This document shows positions 6,874 through 13,672 of a stretch of 36,077 bases of DNA, piece after piece; positions within the stretch are counted from its first letter, which is position 1, and every line of letters begins with the position of its first letter. The stretch comes from an uncultured Christensenellaceae bacterium (GTDB lineage Bacteria > Bacillota > Clostridia > Christensenellales > CAG-314). The stretch covers positions 1 to 36,077 of the forward strand of contig CAJUIV010000015.1 in assembly GCA_910586905.1 (NCBI GenBank). Reading direction: 5' to 3'. The position numbers and the translations under genes were made by a program. The notes under the pieces are model-generated. The model had not been told where the DNA came from. It saw only the letters and a program-made list of their open reading frames with translations, and did no database searches.

Positions 6874-7335
6874 TTAGTTAATAGTATAATCATAGCCAAT
6901 TCGATAAAACGTTCTGTCATGCCTATCCGAGTTTGGTTCTTTGGCGCGGTATACGCCTAAAAACACATATTGTCCTGACTTGTTTTTTACAAAAACAATT
7001 CTGTCCTGCAAGGGATAATCGCTCGGGTACAATTTCGAATCCTGTTGGTATTCTTCTATACATTGTAAATTATCATAGATATAATTGCGGTGTTTATAAA
7101 TGATTTTACCATTTGAGTTTACGGGGATCAAAAGGTCGTTATACCAATTATTTTTACAAATAAACCACACCGCTTTCGTTCCGCGGTCTGCCGCGCCTCT
7201 TGCGTACAACGGTTTCATCATTCCAAATTCGTTGGCTTTACTTTTATCCCAACCGAACGAATTACAGCAGTTCAAATAAATATCTTTGGCTTTTGTACCG
7301 TACGAGTTGCCCGCAATTAACTTTGTTATTGTCAT
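6874..7335 (-). CDS. Unknown small soluble protein, first gene of the XRE-controlled operon
   Basis: The open frame extends to 7383, but GGAGG (7347-7343) lies correctly placed before the ATG at 7335, giving 153 residues. It begins MTITKLIAGNSYGTKAKDIY and ends in a beta-rich part (DRIVFVKNKSGQYVFLGVYR...RTFYRIGYDY). The FLGVYR...FYRI pattern recalls small PUA/ASCH-like beta-barrel domains attached to restriction and defence proteins; I cannot confirm that. Aromatic residues and C-N-N-W-Y motifs are frequent, there is no signal peptide and no membrane span. Its promoter is divergent from the XRE gene at 7453 and contains a 14-bp palindrome between -35 and -10. Same low GC as the membrane protein downstream. 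Confidence 0.75.
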   Translation of the reverse strand: MTITKLIAGNSYGTKAKDIYLNCCNSFGWDKSKANEFGMMKPLYARGAADRGTKAVWFICKNNWYNDLLIPVNSNGKIIYKHRNYIYDNLQCIEEYQQDSKLYPSDYPLQDRIVFVKNKSGQYVFLGVYRAKEPNSDRHDRTFYRIGYDYTIN

Positions 7336-7389
7336 ATATCTTCCTCCGTTTTTCAATATTGTCCCTTTTAATAAGTTAGGCACAACAAT

Positions 7390-7418
7390 ATTATAACATA
7401 GAATATTCTATACGTGAA
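7390..7418 (-). promoter_or_regulatory. Promoter of the soluble/membrane operon with operator in its spacer
   Basis: On the minus strand TTCACG (7418-7413) and TATAAT (7395-7390) are 17 bases apart. The perfect palindrome ATAGAATATTCTAT (7398-7411) fills the spacer, so a bound regulator would block RNA polymerase. Confidence 0.6.
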
Positions 7419-7440
7419 GTAATTGCATAGAAAATTCTAT
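7398..7440. promoter_or_regulatory. Twin palindromic operators of the divergent XRE module
   Basis: ATAGAATATTCTAT (7398-7411, perfect) and ATAGAAAATTCTAT (7427-7440, same arms with a different centre) are 29 bases apart centre to centre, close to three helical turns. The first lies in the leftward promoter's spacer, the second abuts the rightward -10 (TATAAT, 7440-7445). One dimer per site, or a cooperative tetramer, could shut both promoters. Confidence 0.7.
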
Positions 7441-7452
7441 ATAATTGATTTT

Positions 7453-7677
7453 ATGGAAGTTGGTTTTGAAGAAATACTGAAAGAATTTTTAGAGCGCCAC
7501 GATTTAACGCAGACGGCATTTGCTTTTGCCATTAACGTAAGGCAAAGCCAAGTAAGCGAATGGCTAAAAGGTAAGGCAAAACCCGGCTATGACATACTCA
7601 AACGTATGGCATTAGCTTTTAATGTATCCGCGGATTATTTTTTAGGCATAATCGATGCTGAAAGTTATCGTCAATAA
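7453..7677 (+). CDS. Small XRE-family repressor, apparently leaderless
   Basis: From the ATG at 7453 the protein has 74 residues (MEVGFEEILKEFLERHDLTQ...). The helix-turn-helix is TQTAFAFAINVRQSQVSEWLKG, and the C-terminal VSADYFLGIID is typical of short Cro-like regulators. A TTG at 7423 would extend it by ten residues but would place the start within the operator. The -10 TATAAT ends only seven bases before the ATG and no SD is visible, so the mRNA should begin at or next to the start codon. It diverges from the two-gene operon 7335-5880 and is the obvious candidate to bind the two palindromes between them. A terminator follows. Confidence 0.85.
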   Translation: MEVGFEEILKEFLERHDLTQTAFAFAINVRQSQVSEWLKGKAKPGYDILKRMALAFNVSADYFLGIIDAESYRQ

Positions 7678-7724
7678 AACCACGATCACTATTATATACA
7701 TTATACACTTATCACTCTAACAGA

Positions 7725-7748
7725 AGGTCGCTTACAAAGCGACTTTTT
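7725..7748 (+). terminator. Terminator after the small XRE gene
   Basis: GTCGCTT (7727-7733) pairs with AAGCGAC (7737-7743) across three bases and is followed by TTTTT. Confidence 0.8.
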
Positions 7749-7874
7749 GAATATTGTAAGATTAATAACTTAGACTCACTTCTCTTACTTGAAATTACAT
7801 ATACGTCATTACTTGTTATTTGACTAAGTTACTTAAAACGCCACAAAAAATTGTCGTCGCTTAATTGCAAACCA

Positions 7875-7903
7875 TTGCAAAAGTTGTTCTGTTGTGCTAA
7901 AAT
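7875..7903 (+). promoter_or_regulatory. serS promoter and leader
   Basis: TTGCAA (7875-7880) and TAAAAT (7898-7903) are 17 bases apart. The leader of about 105 bases holds small hairpins but no T-box signature and no terminator. Between the XRE terminator (7748) and this promoter I see only a loose inverted repeat (ACTTAG...CTAAGT). Confidence 0.55.
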
Positions 7904-8015
7904 AAGCGGTGAAAGAAATTTGCATAAAAATATATTATCGTATGTTCTTATGCGCATACGTTTAAGCGACAAATTGCGCGCTTGAACCACTATTCGTAAG
8001 GAGTTAATAACGACT

Positions 8016-9299
8016 ATGATTGACGTTAACCTAATCAGACAAGATGCAAACGCCGTACGCGTAAGATACTTAAAGCGCGGCAAAGATATCGATTTTACCG
8101 ACTTTTTGAAATTGGACGAACAAAGAAAAAGCCTAATTGCCTCCGTTGAAGCAATGAAAGCGGAACGCAACAAGGTGTCCGCGGAAATACCCAAACTCAA
8201 AAAGGCGGGACAGGACGTATCCGCCACTATCGCCGAAATGAAGACGCTTGGCGACAGAATTGCCGAACAGGACGCGGAACTCAACGAAGTTAACGAAAAA
8301 ATCCGCGACTTCCTGCTACGACTGCCCAACCTGCCCGACGAAGACCTGCTTGCAGGCGGAAAGGAGAACAACAAGCCTATCAAGACGTTCGGAGTTAAAC
8401 CGCACTTCGATTTTACCCCCAAGGACCACGTTGAGCTTGCAAAAAGTCTTGGTCTAATTGACTACGAGCGGGGCGCAAAGCTTGCGGGCAACGGCAGTTG
8501 GATATACACGGGCTTAGGCGCGCGGCTCGAGTGGGCATTACTAAATTACTTCATCGAAAGCCACATTGCAAAAGGTTATACCTTTATGCTTCCGCCCTAT
8601 ATGCTTAGTTACGAATGCGGATTGACTGCGGGACAGTTCCCCAAGTTCGAAGACGACGTTTACCAAATAGCCAACGGCGAAGGGCGTAAGTTTATGCTTC
8701 CTACCGCAGAAACGGCGTTAGTCAACCTGTACCGCGACGAAATATTGAACGAAAGCGACCTGCCCAAAAAGTTCTTCGGATACTCCGCTTGCTTCCGCCG
8801 CGAAGCGGGCAGTTACCGCGCGGAAGAACGCGGAATGATACGCGGACACCAATTCAACAAAGTAGAATTATTCCAATACACCACGCCGGACAAATCGGAC
8901 GAAGCGTTTGAAGAAATGGTAAGCATGGCGTGCGGACTTGTGGAAGGTTTGGGGCTGCACTATCAGCTGAGTAAGCTTGCCGCGGGCGACTGCTCCGACA
9001 GTATGGCGCGTACCTACGACATAGAAATATACATTCCGTCGATGAACATCTACAAGGAAGTAAGCTCTGCTTCCAACGCGCGCGACTACCAAGCGAGACG
9101 CGGAAATATGCGTTACCGTAAAGACGCGGACAAAAAGTTGGAGTTTATGCATACGCTTAACGCAAGCGGACTGGCAACCAGCCGCGTATTCCCCGCTTTG
9201 CTCGAACAAAACCAAAACGCGGACGGTTCGGTAACAATACCGGAAGTTCTACGCAAGTATATGGGCGGGCTGGAAAAGATGAGTCCTATTAAAAAATAA
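8016..9299 (+). CDS. serS: Seryl-tRNA synthetase
   Basis: This 427-residue class II synthetase charges tRNA-Ser and tRNA-Sec-type substrates. The N-terminal coiled-coil arm is plain at about residues 28-105 (LDEQRKSLIASVEAMKAERNK...). Class II motif 2 is FRREAGSYRAEERGMIRGHQF (about 268-288), and motif 3 is in ASGLATSRVFPALLEQNQ near 390. The ATG at 8016 has AAGGAG 12 bases upstream. It is transcribed alone: a promoter precedes it and a strong terminator follows within 25 bases. Confidence 0.97.
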   Translation: MIDVNLIRQDANAVRVRYLKRGKDIDFTDFLKLDEQRKSLIASVEAMKAERNKVSAEIPKLKKAGQDVSATIAEMKTLGDRIAEQDAELNEVNEKIRDFLLRLPNLPDEDLLAGGKENNKPIKTFGVKPHFDFTPKDHVELAKSLGLIDYERGAKLAGNGSWIYTGLGARLEWALLNYFIESHIAKGYTFMLPPYMLSYECGLTAGQFPKFEDDVYQIANGEGRKFMLPTAETALVNLYRDEILNESDLPKKFFGYSACFRREAGSYRAEERGMIRGHQFNKVELFQYTTPDKSDEAFEEMVSMACGLVEGLGLHYQLSKLAAGDCSDSMARTYDIEIYIPSMNIYKEVSSASNARDYQARRGNMRYRKDADKKLEFMHTLNASGLATSRVFPALLEQNQNADGSVTIPEVLRKYMGGLEKMSPIKK

Positions 9300-9320
9300 A
9301 CTAAAATGCAATAGCAAAAG

Positions 9321-9357
9321 CAAGATTATTGTTTCGGACAATAATCTTGTTTTTTTA
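9321..9357 (+). terminator. serS terminator
   Basis: A perfect 12-bp stem (CAAGATTATTGT with ACAATAATCTTG, loop TTCGG) is followed by eight T. Confidence 0.92.
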
Positions 9358-9487
9358 TTCAATTACGAAAATTCTTCTAACCGCTCAAAAATTTGATATC
9401 TCATTCCGCAAATTGTATCGTTATTTACGGAAAAAACATCGTATTATTATTTTTTAAAATCGTACATCTTTAACGTATTTTAAAAGT

Positions 9488-9535
9488 ACTATATAGTATC
9501 TAGGAACAAATTGCCCGTCCTGCAGGATTTTCATT
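9488..9535. promoter_or_regulatory. Two short palindromes upstream of the 84-residue gene
   Basis: ACTATATAGT (about 9488-9497) and TCCTGCAGGA (about 9519-9528) are perfect 10-bp palindromes about 31 bases apart. They lie in the 240-base gap before the gene at 9599. I could not place a convincing promoter; a TTATTATAGT at about 9537 may be a -10. They may be binding sites or chance. Confidence 0.3.
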
Positions 9536-9598
9536 TTATTATAGTAGTAAACGTTATCAAGTACAAACAAAAAAAAATTTAATATAGGAGATATCAAT

Positions 9599-9853
9599 AT
9601 GGAAAAAGAAATCACTAATACCGCCGCTACCGTTACGACCGAAACAAAACCGACCGCAACACAAATTTCGGCGGAAGAACTTTGCGGTTCGACAAATATC
9701 CTCGATACCGTACACCTTAAAAACTTGGTAGACGACCTTGCAAAACTTTACGGCACGTCCGTTTGGACAAAGGTTGCAAGAGACACCAAAACTGCAGCCG
9801 AAAAAAGGCTAATCGAAGCGATACGCGCCAACCTCGACCGTTACGAGGGATAA
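9599..9853 (+). CDS. Unknown 84-residue protein
   Basis: Not recognised. The ATG at 9599 is preceded by TAGGAGATATCAAT, a good SD. Residues 1-25 are Thr/Ala-rich and probably disordered; residues 26-84 look helical (LCGSTNILDTVHLKNLVDDLAKL, then KVARDTKTAAEKRLIEAIRANLDRYEG). It has no signal peptide, no membrane span and one cysteine. It is transcribed alone with its own strong terminator. SD, terminator and balanced composition argue that it is real. Confidence 0.7.
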   Translation: MEKEITNTAATVTTETKPTATQISAEELCGSTNILDTVHLKNLVDDLAKLYGTSVWTKVARDTKTAAEKRLIEAIRANLDRYEG

Positions 9854-9894
9854 GCGTTTAAAACGCAGGTACAAGAACTATCTATTGCAAGATT

Positions 9895-9932
9895 AAGCCC
9901 CGACGAAATGACTTTCGCCGGGGCTTCTTTTT
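9895..9932 (+). terminator. Terminator of the 84-residue gene
   Basis: AAGCCCCGACGAAA pairs with TTTCGCCGGGGCTT (one mismatch, four-base loop), followed by CTTTTT. Confidence 0.88.
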
Positions 9933-10082
9933 AATTCTTTTAAACTTAATCCGCTTGATTTCCAAACCGTTCGCTCGCTTCGACGCAGATTGAAAATCCG
10001 CCGTTCTCTCCTGATAATGAAAAAAAAGATAATAGCTCCGTAAGCGATGCCTCACAAAAACAAACTGCGGCTGAAATTATTG

Positions 10083-12674
10083 TTACGATTGAACTTTGAC
10101 TGTAAACTCGCCGTCTGCCACATCAACGACTATCGTTGATTTGGGCTTGATATCGTTAGACAATATAGTTTTGGCAATTACCGTTTCCACATTGCGTTGA
10201 ATAAAACGCTTGAGCGGTCTTGCGCCGAAACTGACGTCGTAACCGCTGTCGACGATAAAGTCCTTAGCTTGCGGCGTAACGGACAATGACAGTTGCTTAT
10301 CGGCAAGACGTTTAGTAACGCTGCTAAGCAGCAAATCTACAATTTGCTTTACCTCTTGCTTACTTAACGGACTGAATGTTACTATCTCGTCTATTCGGTT
10401 AAGAAGTTCGGGACGGAACGTCGCCCGAAGAAGTTTGTTGACTTTGTTCAACGCTTCGTCGGAAATTTTACCATCGGCGTCGATTCCGTCCAAAATCGCG
10501 TCTGCACCTAAATTGGACGTCATAATGATTATTGTATTTTTGAAGTCGACCAGTCTGCCTTGAGAATCGGTAATGCGCCCGTCGTCCAAAATTTGCAAAA
10601 GTATGTTGAATACGTCGGGATGCGCCTTTTCGATTTCGTCGAACAACACCACCGAATACGGCTTGCGACGTACCGCCTCGGTTAACTCGCCGCCCTCGTC
10701 GTAACCGACGTATCCCGGAGGCGCGCCCACGAGACGCGAAACGGAAAACTTTTCCATATATTCGCTCATATCAATACGCACCATATTCTTCTCATCGTCA
10801 AACAGGCTTTCAGCAAGCGCTTTCGTAAGTTCCGTTTTACCTACGCCCGTAGGACCTAAAAACAGAAACGAGCCGATAGGACGGTTGGGGTCGGCTATTC
10901 CCGCGCGGGAACGCAATATTGCGTCGGCAACTACGTTTACCGCCGTATCTTGACCTATAACGCGTTTGTGCAGAATTTCCGGCAGACTCACAAGTTTTTC
11001 CCGTTCGCTCTGCCCCAATTTACTTACCGGAATACCCGTCCAACGGGAAACGATTTTGGAAATCTCTTCTTCCGTAACTTTGTTACGCAGCAAATTAACG
11101 GACTTGTTTTGTTCGTATATTTTTTCCTGTTCCTCAAGCTGTTTGTTCAAATCGGGCAAAACGCCGTATTGAAGTTCGGCGGCTTTGTTTAAATCGTATT
11201 CTTTTTTAGCGCGTTCTACCGCCGCTTTTGCGCTTTCGATTTTTTCCTTTAAAATATTAACTCTATCAATAGCCGCTTTTTCGTTTTTTAACTTGGCTGA
11301 CATTTCGTCGTATTTTTCACGGCAAGACGCAAGTTCCTTTTGAATTTTAGTTAATCTCGACTTCGACAAATCGTCCGTTTCCTTTTTAAGCGAAACTTCT
11401 TCTATTTGCAGCGCGATTATACGGCGGTTGATTTCGTCCATTTCCGTTGGCATAGAATCTATTTCCGTCTTTATACTTGCGCACGCTTCATCCACAAGGT
11501 CGATTGCTTTGTCGGGCAGAAATCTGTCCGTTATATATCTATTGGATAACACTGCCGCGGCAACAAGCGCGTTGTCGGCGATTTTAACTCCGTGATAAAC
11601 TTCGTAACGTTCCCTAATACCGCGCAATATCGTGATAGTATCCTCAACTGTCGGCTCGTTGACTTGTACAGGTTGAAAACGGCGTTCGAGCGCAGGGTCT
11701 TTTTCGATATACTTTCGGTACTCGTCCAAAGTAGTCGCTCCGATGCAATGTAATTCGCCTCGCGCAAGAAGCGGTTTTAAAATATTGCCCGCATCCATTG
11801 CGCCGTCCGTTTTACCAGCGCCTACTATCAAATGCAGCTCGTCTATAAAAAGTATTACCTTGCCTTCGCTTTTTTTAATTTCTGAAAGCACCGCTTTAAG
11901 CCGTTCTTCAAACTCTCCGCGAAACTTAGCTCCGGCTACAAGACTGCCCATATCCAGCGAAAAAATTTCGCGATTTTTTAAAGATGCCGGTACGTCGCCC
12001 TTGAATATTCTTATTGCCAAACCTTCGGCTATAGCGGTTTTGCCGACGCCGGCTTCGCCGATAAGCACGGGGTTATTTTTCGTTTTACGAGACAATATGC
12101 GTATGACGTTTCGAATTTCGTCGTCTCTCCCTATTACGGGGTCGAGTTTATTTTGCCGCGCCAGTTCCGTAAGATTACTTCCGTATTTTTTCAAAGCGTT
12201 GTACGTCTCTTCGGGGTTTTGGTTTGTAACCCGTTGATTTCCTCTGACGTTTAACAGCGCTTTTAAAAAAACGTCTTTATTTACGCCGTACCTTTTTAAA
12301 ACAACTTTTATTTCTTCGTCCGCTTTTATGACTATTCCCAAAGTTAAATGCTCCACGGAAACGAAATCGTCTTTCATCAATTCCGCTTGTTTTTCCGCTT
12401 CGTCAAGCGCGGACGACAATCCGACGTTAACGTAAGCGTTGCTTTGCCCCCTTACTTTAGGCAGTTTTTCCAACAAGGCTAACACATCGGACGTCATACG
12501 TTCGACGTCGATTTCGACGCCCTTTAATACTTCGGGAATCAAACCGTTTTCCTGCGTAAGCAGCGCGTATAATAAATGCGCTTGCTTTATTTCGGGATTT
12601 CCGTATTCCCTCGCCGACTGTTCCGCGGAATAAATCGCCGACATAGATTTTTCGGTAAACTTTTGATAATCCAT
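10083..12674 (-). CDS. clpB: ClpB disaggregase (Hsp104 family)
   Basis: From the ATG at 12674 (GGAGG eight bases before it) the protein has 863 residues, the normal ClpB length; the open frame extends 19 codons further upstream without support. Order: Clp N-domain repeat (about 1-150); first AAA+ module with Walker A GEAGVGKTAIAEGLA and Walker B VILFIDELH; long middle coiled-coil domain (about 400-520, LKKETDDLSKSRLTKIQKEL...) that distinguishes ClpB from ClpA/ClpC; second AAA+ module with Walker A GPTGVGKTELTKALA and Walker B VVLFDEIEKAHPDVF; C-terminal oligomerisation domain. It threads aggregated proteins through its central pore together with DnaK. A CIRCE element overlaps its promoter. 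Confidence 0.97.
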   Translation of the reverse strand: MDYQKFTEKSMSAIYSAEQSAREYGNPEIKQAHLLYALLTQENGLIPEVLKGVEIDVERMTSDVLALLEKLPKVRGQSNAYVNVGLSSALDEAEKQAELMKDDFVSVEHLTLGIVIKADEEIKVVLKRYGVNKDVFLKALLNVRGNQRVTNQNPEETYNALKKYGSNLTELARQNKLDPVIGRDDEIRNVIRILSRKTKNNPVLIGEAGVGKTAIAEGLAIRIFKGDVPASLKNREIFSLDMGSLVAGAKFRGEFEERLKAVLSEIKKSEGKVILFIDELHLIVGAGKTDGAMDAGNILKPLLARGELHCIGATTLDEYRKYIEKDPALERRFQPVQVNEPTVEDTITILRGIRERYEVYHGVKIADNALVAAAVLSNRYITDRFLPDKAIDLVDEACASIKTEIDSMPTEMDEINRRIIALQIEEVSLKKETDDLSKSRLTKIQKELASCREKYDEMSAKLKNEKAAIDRVNILKEKIESAKAAVERAKKEYDLNKAAELQYGVLPDLNKQLEEQEKIYEQNKSVNLLRNKVTEEEISKIVSRWTGIPVSKLGQSEREKLVSLPEILHKRVIGQDTAVNVVADAILRSRAGIADPNRPIGSFLFLGPTGVGKTELTKALAESLFDDEKNMVRIDMSEYMEKFSVSRLVGAPPGYVGYDEGGELTEAVRRKPYSVVLFDEIEKAHPDVFNILLQILDDGRITDSQGRLVDFKNTIIIMTSNLGADAILDGIDADGKISDEALNKVNKLLRATFRPELLNRIDEIVTFSPLSKQEVKQIVDLLLSSVTKRLADKQLSLSVTPQAKDFIVDSGYDVSFGARPLKRFIQRNVETVIAKTILSNDIKPKSTIVVDVADGEFTVKVQS

Positions 12675-12749
12675 ATTTTTTTCCTCCCGATTTTTAAAAT
12701 AATTTTTGTAATGAAATTTGCGTTTTTGCACGCTTTGAATTTCGACTGT

Positions 12750-12778
12750 AATATATCACTATTTTTTAGCAGTGTCAA
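12750..12778 (-). promoter_or_regulatory. clpB sigma-A promoter
   Basis: Consensus TTGACA (12778-12773) and TATATT (12755-12750) on the minus strand with a 17-base spacer. Confidence 0.8.
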
Positions 12779-12792
12779 GCCGAGAGTGCTAA
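12766..12792. promoter_or_regulatory. CIRCE element (HrcA operator)
   Basis: The plus strand reads TTAGCAGTG, nine bases, GAGTGCTAA, matching the CIRCE consensus TTAGCACTC-N9-GAGTGCTAA at 16 of 18 arm positions. It overlaps the -35 of the clpB promoter, so HrcA should repress clpB until heat or protein stress. HrcA itself is not in the window. Confidence 0.85.
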
Positions 12793-12942
12793 TTTTAAGC
12801 ATTTTTTATTTATTTTTCCCATTTATATCAGTAATACAAACCCGATAATTTCCAAATATCCCAAAATTATGCCGAAATTTTACCGCAACTTTTTTTGAAG
12901 TAAAATTCAGTTTGTATATACGCACTAATTAAACGTAAAAAA

Positions 12943-12992
12943 TTTACATTATGCAAACATTAAGTTATAATATATTCGTATTTAAAAGGAGG
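12943..12992 (+). promoter_or_regulatory. Promoter and SD of the sugar O-acetyltransferase
   Basis: TTTACA (12943-12948) and TATAAT (12966-12971) with 17 bases between, then AAAGGAGG (12985-12992) five bases before the ATG at 12998. The remaining stretch 12793-12942 is AT-rich and shows nothing else. Confidence 0.75.
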
Positions 12993-12997
12993 TTTTT

Positions 12998-13615
12998 ATG
13001 ACCGAACTGGAAAAATTGTTGAAAGGTATGATTTACGACCCGAGCGACGAAGAACTTGCTACAATGCGCAGATTTGCGCACAAAATATGCAGTCGATACA
13101 ATCTGCTGGAAGAAGACGATGAAAAACGCAAAGAATTACTGGATATGCTTATTCCCGAAAATAACGGCGTTTATTTGCAAGGACCTATTTATTTCGATTA
13201 CGGCGAATTTACTTCTTTCGGGAAGAATTGCTACGCAAATTTTAATCTTACGGTATTGGATTGCGCAAACGTTACAATAGGCGACGACGTTTTTATAGGT
13301 CCGAACGTCTGCTTGGCGACGCCCGTACATCCGCTGCTTGCCGCGGAACGCAATATGTTCGTAAACGAACGCGGAATACTGGCGGATAAGGAATATGCTA
13401 AACCTATAGTTATAAAATCCGATTGCTGGATTGCTTCGAACGTTACGGTTTGCGGCGGAGTTACAATCGGCAAAGGAACCGTCATAGGCGCCGGGTCGGT
13501 CGTAACAAAAGATATTCCCGACGGGGTGTTCGCAGCCGGCAATCCCTGCAAAGTTATAAGAAAACTTACCGAAGCGGACAGTATCTATTCGAAAAAAGAA
13601 TTGTGGGAAAAATAA
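12998..13615 (+). CDS. Sugar O-acetyltransferase (maltose/galactoside acetyltransferase family)
   Basis: This 205-residue protein has the N-terminal Mac helix domain (about 1-60, EKLLKGMIYDPSDEEL) and a left-handed beta-helix of hexapeptide repeats (about 70-190; VTIGDDVFIGPNV, VTVCGGVTIGKGTVIGAGSVVTKDIP). The catalytic histidine lies in CLATPVHPL, and the loop ERNMFV...AKPIVIKSDCWIASNVT is typical of LacA/Maa/NodL enzymes. These move acetyl from acetyl-CoA to a sugar hydroxyl in the cytoplasm. Which sugar is used cannot be told. Strong own promoter and SD; glutamine synthetase follows 57 bases downstream on the same strand. Confidence 0.9.
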   Translation: MTELEKLLKGMIYDPSDEELATMRRFAHKICSRYNLLEEDDEKRKELLDMLIPENNGVYLQGPIYFDYGEFTSFGKNCYANFNLTVLDCANVTIGDDVFIGPNVCLATPVHPLLAAERNMFVNERGILADKEYAKPIVIKSDCWIASNVTVCGGVTIGKGTVIGAGSVVTKDIPDGVFAAGNPCKVIRKLTEADSIYSKKELWEK

Positions 13616-13672
13616 ACGCGTTTTCTGTAACTTAAGCGTATCGCCGAACATAATCTATAAACAGGATTTTAT

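Noticed and set aside
7904..8015. serS leader considered as a T-box riboswitch.
   Set aside because: No T-box core sequence and no terminator/antiterminator pair; only small hairpins. The cysS leader is also too short for one.
9967..10095. A plus-strand open stretch of about 40 codons ending IIVTIEL, with coding-like Ser/Gln/Asp composition.
   Set aside because: No start codon, SD or promoter; its last codons overlap the 3' end of clpB on the other strand. Too short to tell from chance or a remnant.
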